DNA from: Cladopsammia gracilis
Lineage: Eukaryota > Cnidaria > Anthozoa > Scleractinia > Dendrophylliidae
Assembly (NCBI GenBank): GCA_022457155.1
Contig: JAJGOT010000030.1
Location: 992,001-1,056,000, forward strand
Direction: 5' to 3'
DNA length: 64,000 nucleotides
The translations under genes and the position numbers were made by a program. The notes under the pieces were generated by a model, which worked only from the letters and a program-made list of their open reading frames with translations, ran no database searches and was not told the DNA's origin. This document shows, in pieces, positions 23,601 to 38,158 of this stretch. Position 1 is the stretch's first letter, and every line of letters begins with the position of its first letter.

Positions 23601-26600
23601 CGCTTATCGTCTAAATTACAAGAAGAAAAGTAAACAAAATGAGCTTGAACACACGCATCCAAACCCTAATTTAAGATAACTGAAGAAGAGAAAAAGAAAA
23701 AATTTCAAGAGTTTGTCCCCTTGCTGTCTTGAGTTTACCACAACATGCATAAGCAACACCCTTTTAAGCTCATTTGATCTCCATTGAATTAAAGTCCTTG
23801 TTGCAGCCTTAAGAAACAAAACAGAAACTTATACATGCCTGAGCAGAGGTTACCATTCCCAGTGTATCCCTTCTTGCAGCTGCAATTGAAGGAGCCAGGA
23901 ATGTTTGTGCAGCTTGCATTCTTATGGCAGTCATGGGTGCCGTCTTTGCATTCGTTGACGTCTAAATTACATGAAGAGAAATAAATAAAATGAGCTTAGA
24001 CCAACGCATCCAAACCCTAATTAAAGAAAACAGACCAGCGGCGTGTCTCCTCTTGCTGTCTCTAGTTTTCCAAAACATGCTTAAGTAACCCAATTTTAAG
24101 CTCATCTGCTGATCTGCATTGAAGTCCTTGAAACAGAATTTATACCTGAACAGAGGTTACCATTCCCAGTGTATCCCTTCTTGCAGCTGCAATTGAAGGA
24201 GCCAGGAATGTTTGTACAGTTTGCATTTTCATCGCAATTGTGGGTGCCGTCTTTACATTCGTTGACGTCTAATAACTTTATTAATAATAATAACTTTATT
24301 GTTTATATAGCGCAAAATACATTTCAATATGATCTAATGCGCTTATCGTCTAAATTACAAGAAGAAAAGTAAACAAAATGAGCTTGAACACACGCATCCA
24401 AACCCTAATTTAAGATAACTGAAGAAGAGAAAAAGAAAAAATTTCAAGAGTTTGTCCCCTTGCTGTCTTGAGTTTACCACAACATGCATGAGCAACACCC
24501 TTTAAGCTCATTTGATCTCCATTGAATTAAAGTCCTTGTTGCAGCCTTAAGAAACAAAACAGAAACTTATACATGCCTGAACAGAGGTTACCATTCCCAG
24601 TGTATCCCTTCTTGCAGCTGCAATTGAAGGAGCCAGGAATGTTTGTGCAGTTTGCATTCTCATCGCAATCGTGGGTGCCGTCTTTACATTCGTTGACGTC
24701 TAAATTACATGATGAGAAATAAATAAAATGAGCTTAGACAAACGCATCCAAACACTAATTAAAGAAAACTGAAGAAAAAAACATATCAGCGGCGTGTCCC
24801 CCTTGCTGTCTCTAGGTTTCCAAAATATGCTTAAGTAACCCAATTTTAAGCTGATCTGATCTCCATTGAAGTCGATGTTGCAGCCTTAATTAAAAAATAA
24901 AACAGAACTAATACCTGAACAGAGACTGCCATTCCCAGTGTATCCTTTCTTGCAACTGCAATTGAAGGAGCCAGGAATGTTTGTACAGTTTGCATTCTCA
25001 TCGCAATCGTGAGTGCCGTCTTTACATTCGTTGACGTCTAAATCACAAGAAGAGAAATAAATCAAATGAGCTTTGACATACGCACTCGAACTCAAAGATA
25101 ACTGAAGAAGAAAAAATATCAGCAGCGTGTTCCCTTTCCGTCTCTAGTTTTCCAAAACATGCATAAGTAACCGGCTACGTTTCAGCTCATTTGATCCCCA
25201 TTGAAGTCCTTGTTGCAGCCTTACGAAATAAAACAGAAAATTATACCTGAACAGAGACTACCATTCCCAGTGTATCCCTTCTCGCAGCTGCAATTGAAGG
25301 AGCCAGGAATGTTTGTGCAGCTTGCATTCTTATGGCAGTCATGGGTGCCGTCTTTGCATTCGTTGACGTCTAAATTACATGAAGAGAAATAAATAAAATG
25401 AGCTTAGACCAACGCATCCAAACCCTAATTAAAGAAAACTGAAGAAGAAAACAGACCAGCGGCGTGTCTCCTCTTGCTGTCTCTAGTTTTCCAAAACATG
25501 CTTAAGTAACCCAATTTTAAGCTCATCTGCTGATCTGCATTGAAGTCCTTGAAACAGAATTTATACCTGAACAGAGGTTACCATTCCCAGTGTATCCCTT
25601 CTTGCAGCTGCAATTGAAGGAGCCAGGAATGTTTGTACAGTTTGCATTTTCATCGCAATTGTGGGTGCCGTCTTTACATTCGTTGACGTCTAATAACTTT
25701 ATTAATAATAATAACTTTATTGTTTATATAGCGCAAAATACATTTAAATATGATCTAATGCGCTTATCGTCTAAATTACAAGAAGAAAAGTAAACAAAAT
25801 GAGCTTGAACACACGCATCCAAACCCTAATTTAAGATAACTGAAGAAGAGAAAAAGAAAAAATTTCAAGAGTTTGTCCCCTTGCTGTCTTGAGTTTACCA
25901 CAACATGCATAAGCAACACCCTTTTAAGCTCATTTGATCTCCATTGAATTAAAGTCCTTGTTGCAGCCTTAAGAAACAAAACAGAAACTTATACATGCCT
26001 GAGCAGAGGTTACCATTCCCAGTGTATCCCTTCTTGCAGCTGCAATTGAAGGAGCCAGGAATGTTTGTGCAGCTTGCATTCTTATGGCAGTCATGGGTGC
26101 CGTCTTTGCATTCGTTGACGTCTAAATTACATGAAGAGAAATAAATAAAATGAGCTTAGACCAACGCATCCAAACTCTAATTAAAGAAAACTGAAGAAGA
26201 AAACAGACCAGCGGCGTGTCTCCTCTTGCTGTCTCTAGTTTTCCAAAACATGCTTAAGTAACCCAATTTTAAGCTCATCTGCTGATCTGCATTGAAGTCC
26301 TTGAAACAGAATTTATACCTGAACAGAGGTTACCATTCCCAGTGTATCCCTTCTTGCAGCTGCAATTGAAGGAGCCAGGAATGTTTGTACAGTTTGCATT
26401 TTCATCGCAATTGTGGGTGCCGTCTTTACATTCGTTGACGTCTAATAACTTTATTAATAATAATAACTTTATTGTTTATATAGCGCAAAATACATTTAAA
26501 TATGATCTAATGCGCTTATCGTCTAAATTACAAGAAGAAAAGTAAACAAAATGAGCTTGAACACACGCATCCAAACCCTAATTTAAGATAACTGAAGAAG

Positions 26601-29600
26601 AGAAAAAGAAAAAATTTCAAGAGTTTGTCCCCTTGCTGTCTTGAGTTTACCACAACATGCATGAGCAACACCCTTTAAGCTCATTTGATCTCCATTGAAT
26701 TAAAGTCCTTGTTGCAGCCTTAAGAAACAAAACAGAAACTTATACATGCCTGAACAGAGGTTACCATTCCCAGTGTATCCCTTCTTGCAGCTGCAATTGA
26801 AGGAGCCAGGAATGTTTGTGCAGTTTGCATTCTCATCGCAATCGTGGGTGCCGTCTTTACATTCGTTGACGTCTAAATTACATGATGAGAAATAAATAAA
26901 ATGAGCTTAGACAAACGCATCCAAACACTAATTAAAGAAAACTGAAGAAAAAAACATATCAGCGGCGTGTCCCCCTTGCTGTCTCTAGGTTTCCAAAATA
27001 TGCTTAAGTAACCCAATTTTAAGCTGATCTGATCTCCATTGAAGTCGATGTTGCAGCCTTAATTAAAAAATAAAACAGAACTAATACCTGAACAGAGACT
27101 GCCATTCCCAGTGTATCCTTTCTTGCAACTGCAATTGAAGGAGCCAGGAATGTTTGTACAGTTTGCATTCTCATCGCAATCGTGAGTGCCGTCTTTACAT
27201 TCGTTGACGTCTAAATCACAAGAAGAGAAATAAATCAAATGAGCTTTGACATACGCACTCGAACTCAAAGATAACTGAAGAAGAAAAAATATCAGCAGCG
27301 TGTTCCCTTTCCGTCTCTAGTTTTCCAAAACATGCATAAGTAACCGGCTACGTTTCAGCTCATTTGATCCCCATTGAAGTCCTTGTTGCAGCCTTACGAA
27401 ATAAAACAGAAAATTATACCTGAACAGAGACTACCATTCCCAGTGTATCCCTTCTCGCAGCTGCAATTGAAGGAGCCAGGAATGTTTGTGCAGCTTGCAT
27501 TCTTATGGCAGTCATGGGTGCCGTCTTTGCATTCGTTGACGTCTAAATTACATGAAGAGAAATAAATAAAATGAGCTTAGACCAACGCATCCAAACCCTA
27601 ATTAAAGAAAACTGAAGAAGAAAACAGACCAGCGGCGTGTCTCCTCTTGCTGTCTCTAGTTTTCCAAAACATGCTTAAGTAACCCAATTTTAAGCTCATC
27701 TGCTGATCTGCATTGAAGTCCTTGAAACAGAATTTATACCTGAACAGAGGTTACCATTCCCAGTGTATCCCTTCTTGCAGCTGCAATTGAAGGAGCCAGG
27801 AATGTTTGTACAGTTTGCATTTTCATCGCAATTGTGGGTGCCGTCTTTACATTCGTTGACGTCTAATAACTTTATTAATAATAATAACTTTATTGTTTAT
27901 ATAGCGCAAAATACATTTCAATATGATCTAATGCGCTTATCGTCTAAATTACAAGAAGAAAAGTAAACAAAATGAGCTTGAACACACGCATCCAAACCCT
28001 AATTTAAGATAACTGAAGAAGAGAAAAAGAAAAAATTTCAAGAGTTTGTCCCCTTGCTGTCTTGAGTTTACCACAACATGCATGAGCAACACCCTTTAAG
28101 CTCATTTGATCTCCATTGAATTAAAGTCCTTGTTGCAGCCTTAAGAAACAAAACAGAAACTTATACATGCCTGAACAGAGGTTACCATTCCCAGTGTATC
28201 CCTTCTTGCAGCTGCAATTGAAGGAGCCAGGAATGTTTGTGCAGTTTGCATTCTCATCGCAATCGTGGGTGCCGTCTTTACATTCGTTGACGTCTAAATT
28301 ACATGATGAGAAATAAATAAAATGAGCTTAGACAAACGCATCCAAACACTAATTAAAGAAAACTGAAGAAAAAAACATATCAGCGGCGTGTCCCCCTTGC
28401 TGTCTCTAGGTTTCCAAAATATGCTTAAGTAACCCAATTTTAAGCTGATCTGATCTCCATTGAAGTCGATGTTGCAGCCTTAATTAAAAAATAAAACAGA
28501 ACTAATACCTGAACAGAGACTGCCATTCCCAGTGTATCCTTTCTTGCAACTGCAATTGAAGGAGCCAGGAATGTTTGTACAGTTTGCATTCTCATCGCAA
28601 TCGTGAGTGCCGTCTTTACATTCGTTGACGTCTAAATCACAAGAAGAGAAATAAATCAAATGAGCTTTGACATACGCACTCGAACTCAAAGATAACTGAA
28701 GAAGAAAAAATATCAGCAGCGTGTTCCCTTTCCGTCTCTAGTTTTCCAAAACATGCATAAGTAACCGGCTACGTTTCAGCTCATTTGATCCCCATTGAAG
28801 TCCTTGTTGCAGCCTTACGAAATAAAACAGAAAATTATACCTGAACAGAGACTACCATTCCCAGTGTATCCCTTCTCGCAGCTGCAATTGAAGGAGCCAG
28901 GAATGTTTGTGCAGCTTGCATTCTTATGGCAGTCATGGGTGCCGTCTTTGCATTCGTTGACGTCTAAATTACATGAAGAGAAATAAATAAAATGAGCTTA
29001 GACCAACGCATCCAAACCCTAATTAAAGAAAACTGAAGAAGAAAACAGACCAGCGGCGTGTCTCCTCTTGCTGTCTCTAGTTTTCCAAAACATGCTTAAG
29101 TAACCCAATTTTAAGCTCATCTGCTGATCTGCATTGAAGTCCTTGAAACAGAATTTATACCTGAACAGAGGTTACCATTCCCAGTGTATCCCTTCTTGCA
29201 GCTGCAATTGAAGGAGCCAGGAATGTTTGTACAGTTTGCATTTTCATCGCAATTGTGGGTGCCGTCTTTACATTCGTTGACGTCTAATAACTTTATTAAT
29301 AATAATAACTTTATTGTTTATATAGCGCAAAATACATTTAAATATGATCTAATGCGCTTATCGTCTAAATTACAAGAAGAAAAGTAAACAAAATGAGCTT
29401 GAACACACGCATCCAAACCCTAATTTAAGATAACTGAAGAAGAGAAAAAGAAAAAATTTCAAGAGTTTGTCCCCTTGCTGTCTTGAGTTTACCACAACAT
29501 GCATAAGCAACACCCTTTTAAGCTCATTTGATCTCCATTGAATTAAAGTCCTTGTTGCAGCCTTAAGAAACAAAACAGAAACTTATACATGCCTGAACAG

Positions 29601-32600
29601 AGGTTACCATTCCCAGTGTATCCCTTCTTGCAGCTGCAATTGAAGGAGCCAGGAATGTTTGTGCAGTTTGCATTCTCATCGCAATCGTGGGTGCCGTCTT
29701 TACATTCGTTGACGTCTAAATTACATGATGAGAAATAAATAAAATGAGCTTAGACAAACGCATCCAAACACTAATTAAAGAAAACTGAAGAAAAAAACAT
29801 ATCAGCGGCGTGTCCCCCTTGCTGTCTCTAGGTTTCCAAAATATGCTTAAGTAACCCAATTTTAAGCTGATCTGATCTCCATTGAAGTCGATGTTGCAGC
29901 CTTAATTAAAAAATAAAACAGAACTAATACCTGAACAGAGACTGCCATTCCCAGTGTATCCTTTCTTGCAACTGCAATTGAAGGAGCCAGGAATGTTTGT
30001 ACAGTTTGCATTCTCATCGCAATCGTGAGTGCCGTCTTTACATTCGTTGACGTCTAAATCACAAGAAGAGAAATAAATCAAATGAGCTTTGACATACGCA
30101 CTCGAACTCAAAGATAACTGAAGAAGAAAAAATATCAGCAGCGTGTTCCCTTTCCGTCTCTAGTTTTCCAAAACATGCATAAGTAACCGGCTACGTTTCA
30201 GCTCATTTGATCCCCATTGAAGTCCTTGTTGCAGCCTTACGAAATAAAACAGAAAATTATACCTGAACAGAGACTACCATTCCCAGTGTATCCCTTCTCG
30301 CAGCTGCAATTGAAGGAGCCAGGAATGTTTGTGCAGCTTGCATTCTTATGGCAGTCATGGGTGCCGTCTTTGCATTCGTTGACGTCTAAATTACATGAAG
30401 AGAAATAAATAAAATGAGCTTAGACCAACGCATCCAAACCCTAATTAAAGAAAACTGAAGAAGAAAACAGACCAGCGGCGTGTCTCCTCTTGCTGTCTCT
30501 AGTTTTCCAAAACATGCTTAAGTAACCCAATTTTAAGCTCATCTGCTGATCTGCATTGAAGTCCTTGAAACAGAATTTATACCTGAACAGAGGTTACCAT
30601 TCCCAGTGTATCCCTTCTTGCAGCTGCAATTGAAGGAGCCAGGAATGTTTGTACAGTTTGCATTTTCATCGCAATTGTGGGTGCCGTCTTTACATTCGTT
30701 GACGTCTAATAACTTTATTAATAATAATAACTTTATTGTTTATATAGCGCAAAATACATTTAAATATGATCTAATGCGCTTATCGTCTAAATTACAAGAA
30801 GAAAAGTAAACAAAATGAGCTTGAACACACGCATCCAAACCCTAATTTAAGATAACTGAAGAAGAGAAAAAGAAAAAATTTCAAGAGTTTGTCCCCTTGG
30901 TGTCTTGAGTTTACCACAACATGCATAAGCAACACCCTTTTAAGCTCATTTGATCTCCATTGAATTAAAGTCCTTGTTGCAGCCTTAAGAAACAAAACAG
31001 AAACTTATACATGCCTGAACAGAGGTTACCATTCCCAGTGTATCCCTTCTTGCAACTGCAATTGAAGGAGCCAGGAATGTTTGTACAGTTTGCATTCTCA
31101 TCGCAATCGTGAGTGCCGTCTTTACATTCGTTGACGTCTAAATCACAAGAAGAGAAATAAATAAAATGAGCTTTGACACACGCACCCAAACTCTAATTAA
31201 AGATAACTGAAGAAGAAAACAAATCAGTAGCGTGTCCCCTTGCTGTCTCTAGTTTAGTCCAAAACAGGCTTAAGTAACCCACTTTTAAGCTCATTTGATC
31301 TCCATTGAAGTCCTTGTTGCAGCCTTAAGAAACAAAACAGAAACATATTCATGCCTGAACAGAGGTTATCACTCCCAGTATATCCCTTCTTGCAGCTGCA
31401 ATTGAAGGAGCCAGGAATGTTTGTGCAGCTTGCATTCTTATGGCAGTCATGGGTGCCGTCTTTGCATTCGTTGACGTCTAACTTACATGATGAGAAATAA
31501 ACAAAGTGAGCTTTGACATACGCACTCGAAGCCAAAGATAACTGAATAAGAAAAAATATCAGCAGCGTGTTCCTTTTCCGTCTCTAGTTTTCCAAAACAT
31601 GCATAAGTAACCGGCTACGTTTCAGCTCATTTGATCCCCATTGAAGTCCTTGTTGCAGCCTTACGAAATAAAACAGAAAATTATACCTGAACAGAGACTA
31701 CCATTCCCAGTGTATCCCTTCTTGCAGCTGCAAATAATTTCGTGTAATAGTGGATATAGTTTTCAATACGCGGGTCGTACACCCGCCCTCTTTAACAACA
31801 AGGGAGGGTGGTACCCTTCCACAGCTCTGGCCACTTCCCCTATCGTAACCGGCACCATACAGTGCTTATTTGTTAACTATATACACAGGGAGAAAAAGAG
31901 ACTGAAAAACGAGGTTGTTATTAGTCATAGATTGCATTTAAACACGCAGTGTTTTTAATAGCTTTCACTAATTAATGAGTTGTCCTTTTTGAAAAGCTAC
32001 ATCACGTTATGGACAACTTGTTCGACAAAAGAGCATTGTTGATATGTTGTTGACTCGTATCGAATATTGACAACGTCTTAGTTAGTTTTATGTAACACAG
32101 ATATATAAGACTATTTTCCCAGTCAGTTGTAACCTGTTCCTGGCGTTCAGATAGTGGGAAAAGCGCGAATAGTTGGGAAGGGGCGAAGAAAAGCAAGCGA
32201 AAAAAATGCGGGGAGACTGGGGAGAGGAAGCGAGGGAAATCGCACCTTCCCCAACTGGAACAGGCTAAGTCAGTTGGGGCTCGAATCAAGATATAAATCA
32301 TACTCAATACGATTGTATCGTTAAAATTACTGTTTAGGATGGCTGTCACCTTTCTCACAGTTTTCTCCTGTGTAGCCAGATGGGCACTCACATAAGTACT
32401 TTTTATCAGTATATCCCGAATAACACTTGCCGTTGTTAAGGCAGGGGTAGGTGGCGCAAAGATTCTGATTGCAAAAAAAACAACACAATTAATTTGTAAA
32501 TATTATGCTCCTGTGGAATCAGTCTAAGCAAGATATTATTGGGAGTTAAGTTGCTAAGTTTGGTTTAGTTATCCATTGTCATAGGCGAGTAGTCAAGTGT

Positions 32601-35600
32601 TTCAGCATCAGTGATTACCATCACTATTACATAATATAATCACCAACACCAGCGCCATAATCATTGTCACCATCGCCGTCATTGCCATCATCATTATCGT
32701 CATCATCGTCATCGTCATTATCGTCATCATTATCATCATAATTATCATTACTACATTCACCAAGCGAGTAATTTGAATCATCATCATCATCATCATCATC
32801 ATTATAATTATCAACATAGTTAACATCAACATCCTCATCTTAATCGTGATTAACCCTGCAATTATCAACACTATCTAGCATTTTTATCATTATTTTCATC
32901 GATATCATATAAATTATATATAGATAGGCAGAGCCTAACAGTGTCGCTCTCTGAACAGAAAGCCGATGATAAGCTTAACTAAGGCGAAAGGTCGGAAGCA
33001 CAAGAATTCAGCTAATTATAAAAAGCCTGACCTAAATGGACATTTTGATGACTGCACGAAAGATGTTTTAAAAGAGCTACATGTACAAGAAGAAGAAATG
33101 AGTGATTCGGATGAAGAAAGTGCTGAAGTAGAAGATAAATAGACTGATGACAATTACCATGTAGCTATAAACGCAGTTAATCATTGATTAAAGCAATTAT
33201 AGAAGTGTATTAAATTTCGCGTGTTTAATTTTCGCGTATCCTAATTTTAGCGAGTCTTTAATTTCGCGATTTTTTACAAATCGCGAAAATCGCGAAATTA
33301 AAGCCTCGCGAAAATTAGTACGAATAATGTAAGTCCCTCGCTTGATTGGAAAAATCTCCGCTTCTTTGGTTCTGAAATCCGTAATAAAAACAAACATCTC
33401 CCCGCATTGATAAAAACGTATGAAGTTCCTCGAAGCAAGATTTTATCCCTGAAAGCTCTTCTTTTACCACTAAAGCGGCTTCTGAGTATCCCTTAATTAG
33501 TATCCCTGTCTTGAGTAGCAAACCGCGAAAAAATGCAGAGAAATAACGACTTTACTTCTCCGCTAAACACAGCGAAAGATTCAACTAAGTGTTTACCGAG
33601 CTGACGGCTGTGTAGCCGCGCGAAAAACAAAGCCTCGCTTTGCTTTCAAAATTGCTAAGATCCCGGAAGTTGTGTGGCGTCATACGAGCATGTTTTGCGA
33701 TGTCATACGCGCCCGCGAGCTAGCCCTGCGCGACGGACAGGACCGACGCGCCCGCGAAGCATTCCGCTAGCCATGACCATGAAAAACGACGGGCATAGGT
33801 TCTATGAGTATGGGGCTCCGCAACAGGGCCTTCGGCCCGGCGAGTGCTCCGCCATTACCATCTTCATCGTCATCACTATTATCACCATTATCAGCTAACT
33901 ATCACTATTTCCACGCCACCATCGTCACCATTATCATCATCATTTACATTTTTGGCAACATCTTTGTTATCCTCCCTCCCCACCGCTAACCACATCGCCG
34001 TCGCCATCGCCTTCGTTACCATGTATGTATTGTTATGTACAATTCGTACCTCGTTGCCTCTGTAATTCCAGTCGTGTCTTGGTTTAAGGTCTTGTGGATG
34101 CTGCAAGTGGTCTGAATTACTTAATTCACATACAATTTTGTCATTAACTGCCGGACCAATATTGACGGAAACACATTCTCTCTCCATTACGCATCGCCGC
34201 TGACATGGTGTGTTTATTCCAATGGTAAGATTTAAAAACACGTGACCTTCCAAATAATGACCGTTTTTTGGTGGAAGATACTTGACGCGTCGGCTAATGC
34301 AACCACCTACGTAAAAAATGAAAAATTCCTAATACATGAGTGCTGAAACACTGGACGAAAAAATGAATTTACTCAAGTTTGCACATTGAGCAAATATGTA
34401 GCAAATTTAGGCCTCTAAATTTGAACCAAATTTGCACTGGGTGTGAAGTGAATGAAACATACATCTTTGCTCGCGTGCAAATTGTGTGCAAATGTGGTGT
34501 AAATATACATCTGCGCAAAATTTACTATACCTTTGCTACCCCAAGCAAATCTCATATTTGCTCATCTTTGCCATGCTGAGCAAACATAAAGAAAATGCGG
34601 CATTTACTATCTTTGCTTTCTTTGCAAATAAAGTGCAAACATCAAGTTTGATTTGCTGCAAATATGGGCAACATTGTGCAAATTTGGTCTTTACTACATT
34701 TTTATTACTGTTTTGTCACCCATGTAAATCCATTTTTTCGTGCAGTGAAAATAAGCCGTGAAACGAACCGGAAACTCAAGTGGATTAAGGCCTGGTTCCT
34801 TTACTGATTTTCAAATTATATAAAGGGGAGTGGTCTTTTGTAAAGTGTTTTCAAGTTGAATATTCAGCGATACGAACGCAAGGAACAGATTGATAAATAG
34901 TCGAAATTAAGTTGAAATAAAATAATAGAAGAAAAAAGAAAAAAACAGATCCCAGCCCCGGCCCCGGCCCCGGCCCCGGCCCCGCGTTTTACTGACACCC
35001 AGCTTGTGTGGCGATGTGTGCGAAACGCTGCCAATCAGCCTTGAATGAAAAATCAACTTGTTATACCCTGCGAGCAGTGGATTCTTCTACGCTGAGCTAC
35101 GCACGTAGCTCGGCGTAGAAGAATCCACTGCTCGCAGGGTAACTTGTTACGGCTCACACGTCAAAAACATGATACTCGGCTACGGATAGAACTCAACAAA
35201 CAAATTGGTTTGAAGGATGGTTTATCAATATCAAAATGGATGCCACCGAACATTTGTATAGGCTATCAAGATTTTAGAATTTATCTGCCACTACAAATTA
35301 TTTCTGTCAGCAGTCTAAAGCGAAGCGAAATCGCACGACGACTCATATATCATATCAGTTTGTTTACTTGTGACTGAGGGAAATTATAATTCTTCATCGG
35401 CTTACCTTTGAGAATTCATAACTCGAATAATATTCCATCGATTCACTTGAATTTAAAATTGAACAAGAGGCTACACTTAGCCTATACTCATGCACATGAG
35501 ACACTAAGACGCGTTGATTTAAGTTACCAATTTTTCTGTACTCGCTTTCAATATTTAATTTATTGATTCCCGATCAAATCCACGCTCGTCTATTACTTTC

Positions 35601-37154
35601 CAAGCCGTGAATTATTTCTGTTACATTTGAAAAGACTACTTAAAAAATAGGCAGTCGAGGACTGCATGTGGCCCACATGCTGTAAAAAGAAAATTGGTAA
35701 TCAATATAAAGGATTAGTATTCCTGTGTTACTAAATCGCATGCAACCTGTGTAAAATGGGTTATTCCAGAAACCCCCCCCCCCCCCCCACTCCGACGGAT
35801 GCAAGATTTTTTTTACCTCTTCCCCGCCCGGATTTCCCGGCCAGGCAGAACCACCCTCGCACCTTGATTTTTAACCCAGATACCCCCTCCTGCCCGGATT
35901 GCCATTGACTTTTTGTAGGCCCTAAATAAACAGGAAATCGCATTCAGGAGATCCGGGATTTTTTAAAGTTTTCAAATCTTTGGTGATAATTGCTTTGAAT
36001 TAGTCAGTTTTGTAAATAAACGTTGCGTGACGCATTCACTAAAATGTCTCCGTGATTTTAAGACCAAATCGAAATGAAATGTTTCCATAACTTAAAGCTG
36101 GTTCTTTTAAGAAATGTTTTGATTTTGCCATCTATAATAAGTTTTTTTCCAGGCTTCACAGTTTCTTCAAAGTGTTGTCGCAAATACACAATTTTGTTTT
36201 ATGCAAATTTCATGTGAAATGTTATTTGATAGCAAGCTGTTTTTTATGACCACTGAATCCAAAATATATTTTCTATAAAAGGTCGACACTTTTTAATGAA
36301 ACTCATATTTCCTTGAATGAAAATGTCTTCCCTTTGATTAAAAGTGTCAAACACGTATCAGAATTCAGTGATTTTCTGCTTCTGGAAGTCTTGGCGATTT
36401 ATTGTATCCTAATTACGGCGCGGAACCGGCTAGCGTCTGCGAAAATATACTAAACATCACAAAATAATTCAATTCAGCAACCTATTTTTATTATGCTTTC
36501 TAAAATTGCCTACTTTTCCTGTGCAATAGAATGCCAATCTTAATCGGAAAGATGATTCGCATAATGCTTTCGCTAATCAAAAAAGCAGTTCTGAATGGTC
36601 AATGGTACAGAAATGAAATGCTGGCGGCGTTTTAATCATGAGTTCGGATAGCTCATGGTCTGCAAACAAACACTTCGATTCACAGCTCGATTTTTCACTA
36701 AAACCTTTTTCCAAACCACGAAAACACCTAAAATAATCTTTGAAAACAATACTTGGCCACATTTGGTGAAAGCTGTGTTTGGTAAAGCAGTAAAAAGAAC
36801 GAGAAAGCTTCGTTTACCTTTCCCACGGATCCAAAGCGCGCACGTACAAGCAGAACTGCCTTGACAATCGAGTCGACCAATCCGAAGCTATCAGAACTGT
36901 CTCATCGTACAGCAATCGGGTGAACTCGGCACAACTTCGCGCTTCGGAAAGTCGGACTTACTGACACAGGTGACAACATAGTGGTTACTAGTAACCTAGT
37001 AACCACAAAAAGCAATAAAGTCAGTAAAAATAGACATCAATATGATACGCATTCCACAGTCCATAATCCACAGAAGTCCAGTCCCGAAGTCTATATTTTT
37101 GTAGCTTACTGCCTAAAGAGGCTACTAAGCTATCCGTTTGAGTGGGTGAGTGAA

Positions 37155-37192
<38 letters not shown>

Positions 37193-38109
37193 GCCGATTT
37201 TGACCCGATATTCCCCGATCTTAACTCCTTTTTTGTTTTGGAACCTCGTCGGTTGTTTGCCGAGGATAGCTTCGAATGGCCCAAATCGAATGTTCACTCA
37301 AAGAAGACTATCAGATTTCTAACAAATATGGCCGCCCGTGAACTCCACGCTTCCATTTTGTAGACGTTCATTTTGCATAACCGGAATGAAAGCACGCCTT
37401 TTAAGACTTCGAAAGGGAAAGAAAAAGTCCTTTAGAAGATTTTTATGCCTTTGTAGTGGTGGTTTGAGAGCTGAAAGCGAGACTAAACTAGTAGATATTT
37501 GAATAAAACTTTCAACTGAGAGAATTCGTTTCCTGTGTTTGTTATTTTAAGACAGCAGTTATTAAAGGAACTAGAAAAGTTTCACTTCGATTTAGTTTTG
37601 AAATCACGGGGGAGGGGGGGGGGGATTCATAATGCGTAACGCAATATTTATTTTTAAAACGTTTCACCGATTTATAGCACTCGTCACCACAGTTTTGAAA
37701 ATTATAAAATCAGAATCTCATGAATGCGAGTACATGTATTTTTTTTTTCATTACCTGTAAATTTAGGGCTTCCAAAAATTTATTGGAAATCCGGGAATCT
37801 AAGTAATAACAGGCGCAGTAAGCTACATGCAGTCATAGACAAATTCGGCCTCAAGTTGTATGCTGTGTGTAAAAGCAAAGTCACCTTGATGGGAGAAATA
37901 CAGGACTGGATTATACACCAATAAGACCAAATGACGGAAAATGTTTGTCATGCGCATGCGTAAGAAACATTTGTCTTATATTTCAAAGTACCATAAGAAA
38001 AGAAGCAATTTATATTTTAATATTTTAAACAAGACAGAACGCTGTGGGAACGTATACTTGGATGTCGTACACATTTGGCGTATGTCTCGGGAATCTGCAT
38101 GCACGTTAT

Positions 38110-38158
<49 letters not shown>

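Noticed and set aside
23041..30809. Repeated plus-strand frames of 63 and 67 codons ([13 protein letters not shown]..., [13 protein letters not shown]...)
   Set aside because: They are antisense to cbEGF exons and recur only because the array repeats; no domain, and the minus strand has the Cys pattern and splice sites.
22417..31014. CRISPR-like or satellite array
   Set aside because: The periodicity is explained by cbEGF exons with splice signals in a eukaryotic gene.
32608..32871. Methionine/isoleucine-rich ORF
   Set aside because: Translation of an ATC/ATT microsatellite.
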